A model generated the notes under the pieces. It searched no databases. It was not told where the DNA came from and saw only the letters and a program-made list of their open reading frames with translations. A program made the position numbers and the translations under genes. From positions 62,001 through 126,000 of the forward strand of contig JADJLZ010000007.1 in NCBI GenBank assembly GCA_016709875.1: DNA of 64,000 bases. Direction: 5' to 3'. Positions 42,631 through 50,700 of the stretch are shown one piece after another. The stretch comes from Planctomycetota bacterium. Lineage in GTDB: Bacteria; Planctomycetota; UBA1135; GCA-002686595. Within the stretch, counting starts at the first letter, position 1; every line of letters starts with the position of its first letter.

Positions 42631-45414
42631 ATGAGTATGCTCCGCTTCTGTTCGTGTTTCCTCCTCACCCTGGCGCTCGGCAGCTCTGCGAACGCCCAGT
42701 TCACGCCTTCGGCCGCCCTACCGGGCGACCTTGCGGCCTCCGTGTCGGCTGGAAACCAGCTCAAGTCCGACGTTGCCTGCGGCGGAACGCACTTTCTGGC
42801 CGTCTGGCAGGACACCCGCAGTGCGCTGGGCGGATTCGTCTCGAGCCCCAACGGTTTCAGCGGCAACAGCGATGTCTACGGAGTCCTGCTCGATGCCACC
42901 GGAGCGGTGGCGCAGAGCGCACCGATCGTGATCAACCAGGCGCCCTGGGACCAGACTTCGCCGCAAGTCGCCTGGAACGGGACGAACTACCTCGTCGTCT
43001 GGGAGACGACACGCCTGACGCAGTTTTGGCACACGCAGGGGATCTATGCGACGCGCGTCACGCCGGCTGGAGTGGTGCTCGATGATCCGCCGATCGCGAT
43101 CGATGACTCGGACGACTTCGACGAGCGCTTCCCGGTCGTCTCTAGCGACGGAGTGAACTGGGCTGTCGCCTGGACCGATCAGCCGAACCAGAACGCCGTG
43201 AACCTCTCGGGCGCGCTCGTCGATCCCAGCGGCCTCGTATTCCTGAAGCGCGTGCTCGTCCCCTCGCCCAGCCCGCTGCCCACCAACTACAAGCTCGAGT
43301 TCGCACAGAATCGCTATGGGATCAGCTTCGAACGCAATTACTCGGGCGGGATCGCGGCGCGCTTGTTCGACACGACGCTCGTTCAGGTAGGAACGGAGGT
43401 CTCGCTGGCCGCGGGAACACTCCCCGATCTCGGCACGAACGGGAATGAGTTCTACGTCAGCTGGCGCGCCGGCGGGGTGCGCGGCACCCCGGTGAGCACG
43501 ACCGGCGGCGTTGCGATCCCCGGTGGCGCACTGCTCTCCGGCACGCAGGCGCTCGGCGATCCGCATGTTGCGGTGGCCTGGGACGGTGTCGGATGGACGG
43601 TCACGTACAGCGACTACACCGGGCTCTGGGGCTCGCAGACCGACGCGGCTGGCAATCCGCTGGCGAGCGGTCCGTTCGTGGTCACATCCGGCGTCGCCTA
43701 CGTCAACGAACCGACGGCGACCGCAGGTACCGGATTCGCACTCTCGCTCTGGACCGACTGGCGCCACGGCGGGATCTACTCCGCGGATCCCTTCGACATC
43801 TATGCATCGACGCAGCAGACAGGCGGCGTCACGGGCAACGCGTTTCCGATCACAGTCTCGCCGCGCACACAGGTGCAGCCCGCGATCGCGGGGGATGCAA
43901 TCGCCGGCTACCTGATCGCATTCCAGAGCCGCGATTCGAGCGGCATCGAGGTCGTCGCACAGCGGCTGGATGCGCTGGGCACCGTGCTCGATCCGCAGCC
44001 GATCGTGCTGCACTCCGGGGGCGGCTCAGTCGGACGAATCGACGTAGCCTGGGACGGCAGCGAATGGATGGTGGTTTGGCACGAGATCATCGGCGCACCG
44101 CCGCCGCAGCCTGTGCGCAGCTTCTTTCGGCGTGTGCGCGCGGACGGGATCGTGCTCGACCCGCAGCCCGTGGATTTGATGAACGGCGACAACCCGCAGG
44201 TGGCCGCGGTCGGAGGGACCTTTCTCGTGAGCACGCACTGGCACTTCCCGCCCGTGCAGTCGAACGAGATCTATCACTTCAAGCGCGTGGACGGCGCCAC
44301 GGGGGCCGAACTCGACCCAAGCGAGGTGGTCATCAGCGGCGGCAGCGGCTCGAGCGACCTCGTCGGATTCGACGATCGCTGGCTGATCGTCTGGGGCGGC
44401 GTGAGTGGAGCTTTCGTCCTCGGCAACGGCTCGGTGCAGACGCCCTTCCTGGCGGCGAACACCGGAAGCAACGGTGAGGCACAGCCGAACCTCGCGCGCA
44501 ACGGGGACGAGGCGCTGCTGAGCTTCCTCTACAACGGCTCTTCACTCCTGACGGCCGACATGCGCGCGCGGCGAATCCGCAAGGACGGCACGCTCCTCGA
44601 TAGCGCGACCGGCTCCTTCGTCTCGAGCGCCCCCAACGGCCAGTTTGCTCCCGCGGCCGTGTGGACCGGCGACCAGTACCTCGTCACCTACACCGACTAC
44701 CGCGACCATCCGCTGTTGGAACCGGGGATCGGAGACATCTACGCGGCGCACGTGTCCGCTTCCAACGTCGTACTGGACGTGCCGGACCTTCCGGTACAGA
44801 ACCGCTGGCCAACCGCAGAAGGGCGCAGTGCGGTCGCTGGCGGCAACCAGCGCGCCCTCATCGCCAGCACGGTCGCGGAGGCCGGCAGCTTCGGGACCTG
44901 GCGCATTCACCTGCAGCTCGACGAGCCGCAGGGCGGGACGCCCTACTGCTACGGCGACGGAAGCGCTCAGCCTTGCCCGTGCAACAACAATGGACTTGCA
45001 GGACATGGCTGTGAGAATTCGGCTGCAACAGGAGGAGCGCGCCTTGGTGCAAGCGGAACTGTGCATCCCGACCAGGTCGTGCTCGACGCGATCGGCGAAC
45101 TTCCGCATGCGCTCTCGATCGTGTTGCAGGGCAATCAGGAATTTGCGGTCGCGGTTCCCTTCGGCGACGGACTGCGCTGCGTGGGCGGGATCCTGAAGCG
45201 GCTCTACATCCGCAACGCCAGCGGAGGTGCGCTGAGCGTCCCCGCTCCAGGCGACCCGAGCATCACGCAGCGATCCGCGCAGCTGGGAGACACGATCCCG
45301 ACCGGTGCGATTCGCGGCTACCAGATCTACTACCGCGACCCGAGCGAGAGCTTCTGCGCGAGCCCCCAGGGGAACAACTGGAACATCACCAACGCCGTAC
45401 GCATCCAGTGGTGA
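42631..45414 (+). CDS. Large secreted repeat protein with planctomycete-type C-terminal domain
   Basis: This 927-residue protein has a signal peptide (MLRFCSCFLLTLALGSSANA) and a long chain of roughly 70-residue beta units of the 'WDG-x-x-W-x-V-x-W/Y-x-D' kind ('VAWNGTNYLVVWETTR', 'AWDGVGWTVTYSDYT', 'AWDGSEWMVVWHEI', 'RLDALGTVLDPQPIVL'), which resemble beta-propeller or secreted-adhesin blades. The last 150 residues form a distinct domain: a Cys-rich start 'PYCYGDGSAQPCPCNNNGLAGHGC', then 'PFGDGLRCVGGILKRLYI', 'SITQRSAQLGDTI' and 'GYQIYYRDPSESFC'. I associate this domain with planctomycete secretomes. The next ATG, two codons on, is an alternative start. It diverges from the Ycf48-like gene; no enzymatic motif is visible. 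Confidence 0.82.
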   Translation: MSMLRFCSCFLLTLALGSSANAQFTPSAALPGDLAASVSAGNQLKSDVACGGTHFLAVWQDTRSALGGFVSSPNGFSGNSDVYGVLLDATGAVAQSAPIVINQAPWDQTSPQVAWNGTNYLVVWETTRLTQFWHTQGIYATRVTPAGVVLDDPPIAIDDSDDFDERFPVVSSDGVNWAVAWTDQPNQNAVNLSGALVDPSGLVFLKRVLVPSPSPLPTNYKLEFAQNRYGISFERNYSGGIAARLFDTTLVQVGTEVSLAAGTLPDLGTNGNEFYVSWRAGGVRGTPVSTTGGVAIPGGALLSGTQALGDPHVAVAWDGVGWTVTYSDYTGLWGSQTDAAGNPLASGPFVVTSGVAYVNEPTATAGTGFALSLWTDWRHGGIYSADPFDIYASTQQTGGVTGNAFPITVSPRTQVQPAIAGDAIAGYLIAFQSRDSSGIEVVAQRLDALGTVLDPQPIVLHSGGGSVGRIDVAWDGSEWMVVWHEIIGAPPPQPVRSFFRRVRADGIVLDPQPVDLMNGDNPQVAAVGGTFLVSTHWHFPPVQSNEIYHFKRVDGATGAELDPSEVVISGGSGSSDLVGFDDRWLIVWGGVSGAFVLGNGSVQTPFLAANTGSNGEAQPNLARNGDEALLSFLYNGSSLLTADMRARRIRKDGTLLDSATGSFVSSAPNGQFAPAAVWTGDQYLVTYTDYRDHPLLEPGIGDIYAAHVSASNVVLDVPDLPVQNRWPTAEGRSAVAGGNQRALIASTVAEAGSFGTWRIHLQLDEPQGGTPYCYGDGSAQPCPCNNNGLAGHGCENSAATGGARLGASGTVHPDQVVLDAIGELPHALSIVLQGNQEFAVAVPFGDGLRCVGGILKRLYIRNASGGALSVPAPGDPSITQRSAQLGDTIPTGAIRGYQIYYRDPSESFCASPQGNNWNITNAVRIQW

Positions 45415-45420
45415 GCGCGC

Positions 45421-47076
45421 TCAACGCGCAGGGTACGCCGGCCAGGTCTGGAGCCGCGTGTCCTCCACCGGCCCGCCGACCGTGAAGTGGTACAGGCTGC
45501 GCCAGGCGCTCGTCGCGAGGCCCGCGACCTGGTGCACCGGCTCATCGAAGAAGCAGCCGATCCCGGTTCCGCGCAGGCCCAGCGCCTCCGCCTCGAGGTA
45601 CAGCACCTGCCCGATCGCGCCGCATTCCCAGAAGAGACGCGGATAGAACCACGGGCCGAAACGCTCGAGCGGCGCGTCGAATTCCGCGAGCATCCCCAGG
45701 CTGAAGGCGCCCTCCGAGGCGATCTCCTGGTGGCAGCTGAGCGCGGCCGCGTGCGCGCGCCAGTCGCCCCGCGCGAGTTCGACGAGCGGCAGGTCCTCGG
45801 GAACGCCGGCGGGCTTCGCCCAGGCAAACGCGCGCGCGGAGTCCTCGCGCAGGCGCTCGAGCGCAGCGGGATCGCGCGCGAACAGGTACAGCCCCGGCGC
45901 GAGATCGCGCACGCGATGGACGAAGCAGAGCAGCGCGACGCGCGGCCGCCAGGGAAACACGCGCGCGGGAAAGCGCTGCGTCGCGCGCAGCATGCGCAGG
46001 AACTCGGCGAGCTGCATGCCCGTCTCGCCATCGAAACTGACCGCGCTGCGGCGCTGGCGCAGGATCGGGCGCAGCGCGAGCGGGCTCGCGAGCAGGCGCG
46101 CGTCGGCGGCGGGCTCGGCGAGCAGGGTCTCGGCGGCGTAGGCGTTCTCCGTGCGCGGCTTGCGCGCGGCGTGCGCGACCAGGTCGACGAGCTCCCACTC
46201 GACGTGGTCGGAGGAGAGCGTGTTCGGCTGGCCGATGGGCTTCAGCGTGTCGAAGGCGGCGGGGATCTCGAGCGTGCTGCGGGCAACTCCCCCATTTGGC
46301 TTCGTCTGGACCAGCAGCAGCACGTCGGGCTCCTCGGGTTCCGCCGCGCGGTCATCGGCGAGGCGCAAGAGACGCAACAAGTCCTCGCGACCGAGATCGT
46401 CGAGCAATGTGACGCGCCAGCCCAGGCCGGCGGCAGCGATCGCCAGCGCCGCGATCGCGTGGCCGACGTCGTGCTGGCAGTAGCGGTACGCGCGCTCGCC
46501 GTACTTCCAGGCCTCGCGCCAGTGGATCGAGGTGAGTGCGACGAGCAGCTCGCCCTCGCGCAGCGCCAGCGCACCCGACGCCTCGCGCGGAAGGCGCGCG
46601 CGCACTTCGAGCGCGTGCTCGCGCGGCGCGTAGTGCGCGAGGATCGGCGTGTCGCACAGCGCGGGGATCGCCGGCGCGACGACGTGCGCCTCGGTCGGGT
46701 GCAGGTTGCCGCTCGAGGGGTTGACGCGCAGCGCCCAGCTCGAATCGCCGTACTGCTTCCACGCGGAGAGTCCGAGCGAATCCCCGAAGAGGCGCGAGAG
46801 GCTCGTGCGGTCGAGCGGCGCGCGAGCGATCGGCGACCCGCCGAAGACCTCGCGGTAGAGCGGTCCTTGTTCCAGCGGCACGTGCTCGAGCGCCAAGAGC
46901 TCCGCGCCCGCGTAGCGCCGGAACGGATCGGGCTGCGTCTCCCAGTCGAGCCCGCCCGGCCCGCGCGCGTAGCGCTGGAAGTGGTGCATCGTGCGCGCGT
47001 GGTACGCGCGCACGAGGGCCAGGGCACTCTGGCGATCGGAGGCCTCGGGCGGATCGCCGGGCCCGGACTTCAGCAC
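45421..47076 (-). CDS. SagB/ThcOx-type nitroreductase with two nitroreductase domains
   Basis: This 551-residue protein is an FMN-binding SagB-like oxidoreductase with two tandem nitroreductase folds (residues about 30-260 and 300-545). The entry motif 'YHARTMHHFQRYARGPGGLDWETQPDPF' (about residues 24-51), 'RVNPSSGNLHPTEAHVV', 'RYCQHDVGHAIAALAIAAAGLGW' and, in the second half, 'RQRRSAVSFDGETGMQ' and 'GCFFDEPVHQVAGL' are characteristic. SagB enzymes oxidise azolines in thiazole/oxazole-modified microcin clusters, but many orphan ones exist, and no cyclodehydratase or precursor gene is visible. I chose a GTG that overlaps the YdeI gene end by 7 nt; the true start could be a few codons later. 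Confidence 0.88.
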   Translation of the reverse strand: MLKSGPGDPPEASDRQSALALVRAYHARTMHHFQRYARGPGGLDWETQPDPFRRYAGAELLALEHVPLEQGPLYREVFGGSPIARAPLDRTSLSRLFGDSLGLSAWKQYGDSSWALRVNPSSGNLHPTEAHVVAPAIPALCDTPILAHYAPREHALEVRARLPREASGALALREGELLVALTSIHWREAWKYGERAYRYCQHDVGHAIAALAIAAAGLGWRVTLLDDLGREDLLRLLRLADDRAAEPEEPDVLLLVQTKPNGGVARSTLEIPAAFDTLKPIGQPNTLSSDHVEWELVDLVAHAARKPRTENAYAAETLLAEPAADARLLASPLALRPILRQRRSAVSFDGETGMQLAEFLRMLRATQRFPARVFPWRPRVALLCFVHRVRDLAPGLYLFARDPAALERLREDSARAFAWAKPAGVPEDLPLVELARGDWRAHAAALSCHQEIASEGAFSLGMLAEFDAPLERFGPWFYPRLFWECGAIGQVLYLEAEALGLRGTGIGCFFDEPVHQVAGLATSAWRSLYHFTVGGPVEDTRLQTWPAYPAR

Positions 47077-47669
47077 TTCTCGTACTTCCAGTTGCGCGAC
47101 TTGCCCTCGGCGAGCCACTCGAGCGCCTGCTTCAGGCGCCGTTCGCGCGTCTCCTCGGCCTTGGCGTCGGAGATCCACTCCATGTACTCGCGCTGGTGGC
47201 TGGGAGAGAAGTTCTCGAAGGTCGCGCGCGCCTTCTTGTTCGCCGCCAGCGCCTTCTGGAAGGCCGGGTGCATCGCAACCGGCTTCTTCGTCGCCGTCTT
47301 GTTGCGCACGACCTTGACGCCCTCGTCGTTGAGCTTCATCGCCTTCTTCACGAGGCGCTTCATCTCGGCGGCCGGCGGGAGGTCCTTCGGCGTGGTGAGA
47401 CGGCCGAAGCTGCCCCAGGCCTCGTCGCCCTCGTTGTCCTTGCCGACGACGAGCGCGTGCTTCCAGAAGCCGAAGCTGCAGTGCTGCTTGAAGGCCGCCA
47501 TGTTGCACAGCATGCCCTTGTACTGAAAGCACGGATGGCCCCACTTGACGGTCTCCTCGACCTCCGGACAGGCGGAGTGCACCGCCGCGCGCAGCTTCTC
47601 GAGGATCGGGCGCGCGAACCCGGCGGATTTCTGGATGTAGGCGTCGATGCGTTTGTCGCGAGTGACCAT
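47070..47669 (-). CDS. YdeI/DUF1801-type protein
   Basis: This 199-residue protein joins a DUF1801 domain (residues about 5-120: 'AYIQKSAGFARPILEKLRAAVHSACP', 'VKWGHPCFQYKGMLCNMAAFKQHCSFGFW', 'LKDLP'-like end) with a YdeI-type helical tail (about 130-199: 'HPAFQKALAANKKARATFENFSPSHQREYMEWI', 'RERRLKQALEWL'). E. coli-type YdeI is linked to bacteriocin resistance, but most members are unassigned. It sits between the SagB-like oxidoreductase, which it overlaps by 7 nt, and the alpha-2-macroglobulin gene, 47 nt upstream. The ATG was chosen because it starts the DUF1801 fold exactly. Confidence 0.88.
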   Translation of the reverse strand: MVTRDKRIDAYIQKSAGFARPILEKLRAAVHSACPEVEETVKWGHPCFQYKGMLCNMAAFKQHCSFGFWKHALVVGKDNEGDEAWGSFGRLTTPKDLPPAAEMKRLVKKAMKLNDEGVKVVRNKTATKKPVAMHPAFQKALAANKKARATFENFSPSHQREYMEWISDAKAEETRERRLKQALEWLAEGKSRNWKYEKC

Positions 47670-47716
47670 GGCGGGGCTCCCGGGGGAATCACTCCAGGAT
47701 ACCCTGCCCGGCGCAA

Positions 47717-50700
47717 CTAGTCCTCCCGCCGCTCCGCCACCGTGAGGCGGATCTCTTCGCTGTTGCCCTTGATCTCGGGCACGTACATCGCGCTCGCGAG
47801 CACCGGCAGCGCGTGGAACGTGCCCGGCACCTCGGCGCGCAGCTCGTAGCGCAGCTCCCACACGCCCTGCGCGAGCTTGTCGGCGAAGAGCGCCACCTTG
47901 CGGTCGCGCCACTCGGCGTGCAGGCCGCGCGAACGGCCCGTGAAGCGCTGCGGGTCGTCCCAGCGCGGCGCGTCCGACGGCGTGCCCTTGCCGAAGCGGT
48001 AGGCGACCTCGCTGGACTTGATCTCGCGCGCGTCGAGTCCGCCGCCGCTCTTGACCTCGACCGCTTCGAGGCCGGCGGGCTTGAGGTCCTCGAAGAGCAG
48101 GTACTCCAGATCGTTCTTGGCTTCGGTCGTGAGCACGACCTCGACGCGCTCGCCGCTCTGGACGCTGTCGCCGTCGCGCAGCGGGACGCGCTCGTAGACG
48201 AAGCCCTTGAGCAGCGTGGGCTTCGCCACGAGCTTGAAGTACTGGCGCGCCACGAAGATCTCGCTGCCGCGCGCGGGGATCGGTTCCTCGAGGCTGAAGA
48301 ACTCTGCGCGCGCGCTGACGTAGAGCGGGCCCTCGCCCGAGACGATGCGCACCTCGATCGCGTTCGCGCCGTCGACGATGTCCTTGGGGTCGAGCGTGAA
48401 CTGGCTCGGGGCGCGCAGCATGTCCGCGGCGCTGAGCTTGCGCTGCGCGATCGTCTTGCCGTTCACGAGCACCGCGTACTCGACGTCGCGCGCGAGCTCG
48501 CCCGACGCCGACAGGTACGCGTCGAGCGCGAGCACCGTGATCGCCGTGTCGCGCGTGTTCGACCACTGCGCCGCGCGGCGGTTCTTGAGCAGCCAGGTGA
48601 GCGCGGGATCGACGAGCGCGTTCTTGGGATCGATCGCGACCAGCGCGCGCAGCACGAAAGCCGTCGTCTCGACGCCCCCGTCGGACCAGCGCGACCAGAT
48701 GCGATCCTGGCCCCAGTGCGCACTGCGCGTCGTGAGCGCATGCTTCTGTCCCCCGCCGGGCACGGTCACGCTCGCCTCGGGCGATTCGTCGATGATCGCG
48801 CCATTGGCGAGGTTCCCGAGCAGCTCCTTGGCCTCCGTTTCGCGACCGAAGCCGTGCGCGGCGAGCGCGAAGAGCGCCTTGGCGTAGGCGTTGAGCCCGC
48901 TCTTGCGTTCCCAGAGCCGGTCGAAGGCCTTCGCGACGCGCACGTCGTCCGTGGATTCGCGCGCGTGGGTCGAGAGCGCGTGCAGCATCCAGGCCGCGAG
49001 GTCGCCCAGCTCCTCCGCCTCGACCAGGTTCGTGCGCAAGTACTCGACCCCGCGCGCGAGCGCGTTCGGGTCGATCGCGATACCGCCGTCGCGCGCGAGC
49101 GAGAGGCCCCAGACGACGTAGGCCGACATGTAGAGGTCGCTCTCGCCCTCCTTCCACCAGCCCCAGCCGCCGTCGGCGTGCTGGAAGTCGGCGAGGCGCG
49201 CGAGGCTCTGCTGCGTGATCGCCTCGAGCTCGGCGAGGTGCTTGCCGCTCTTCTGCGGCGTCGTCTCCTCGATCCCGCCGAAGACGCGCGCAAGCGCGTC
49301 GTCCACCGAGAGCCCGCGCTCACGCAGCGTTTTGGCCACGATCGCGGTCGGGAGGAAGCGCGACATCGTCTGTTCCGTGCAGCCGTAGGGGTACTGCACC
49401 AGGTAGGGCAGTGCGTCGAGCATCGTGACCGCGAGGCTGGGCGTCACCTGGACCAGGAAGCGCGTCGACGCCTTCGTGCGTGCCGCGGGAACGTCGAGCG
49501 AGGCGATCAGGCTGCCGTGGCCGAGCTTCCAGCTGCCCGCAACCAGCGCCTCGATGCCGTGCGCCTCGACCGGGTAACTCTTCTTCATCGCATCCGAGAG
49601 CGATCCGGAACGCGCCGAGAGCACGAGCTCCGCGCGACCTGCGTGCGTGACGCGCACCTGCCAGTCGACGCGCGCGTGCTCGCCGGCGGCGACCGTGACG
49701 ACCTGCGCGGGCGCATCCAGGAGCTCGATCCCGCTCGCGTCGAGCTTGACGTCCACGGAGAGCGGGCCCTCGCCCTGGTTGTCGATCAGCGCCGAGAGCG
49801 TGCAAGTGTCGCCGACGACGAAGAAGCGCGGGGCTTGCAGGCGCGCCTGCAGAGGCTTGCGCGTCTGCACGCTGGCCGTGCCGGTACCCATGCGCGCGTC
49901 CGTGCCGAAGGCCCGAGCGCGCGCGCTCCAGCGCGTGAGCGAGTCGGGGTACTTGAGAGTCACCTGCGCGGTGCCGTCCGCGCCCGTGACGAGGTCGGGC
50001 TTCCACAGGGCGGTCTCGCGGAAGTCGCTGCGCACGACGATCTCGGCCTGCGGCTGTTGCTCGCCGACCGGCGGGATGAAGTTCAACGACTCCGCCGCGT
50101 CGAAATCGGAGCGGTCCTTCTTCTCCTTGCCGCCTGCCTCGAGTGCTGCGGAGGCCTTGCTCATCGCCCTTCCAGCGAATCCGCCGCGTGCGCTTCCCGG
50201 AGGCGGCGGGCTGTCACCCGGGCCGCGGTAGGCCCCGGACTCATCGCGTGCGCCAGCCTGGCGCGCATCGAAGAGGAGCTGCTGCTCGTTCAACTTGAGA
50301 CGCGCGAAGTCCTTCCAATTTTGTTGCGCGCTCGTCCGGATCCACTGTCCGCGCTTCTCGCCGAAGAAGAAGGGCCGCGGGTCGGGGTTGTACTCGCTCT
50401 GGATCGCGAGCACGGAGGCGTCCACGACGGAAAAGCCGAGCTCCGCGGCGACGGGCCTGCCCGCGTGGTCGACGACGTGCACGGTGAAGGTGCCCTGCTC
50501 GCCGGGCATGTGCGTGGGGCTGTCGGGCTCGACCGTGACGTCGAGGAACTGCTCGACCGCGGGCACGACGACCTCCTTGGTGTCGGCCAGCAGGTTGCCG
50601 TCGGTGTAGCTCCAGGCTGAGAGGTAGAAGTTCGGCACGTGCTCCTCGGCCAGCGGCAGCGTGAGCAGCTTGATCGTGCCGTCGAGTCGGACGACCTGGT

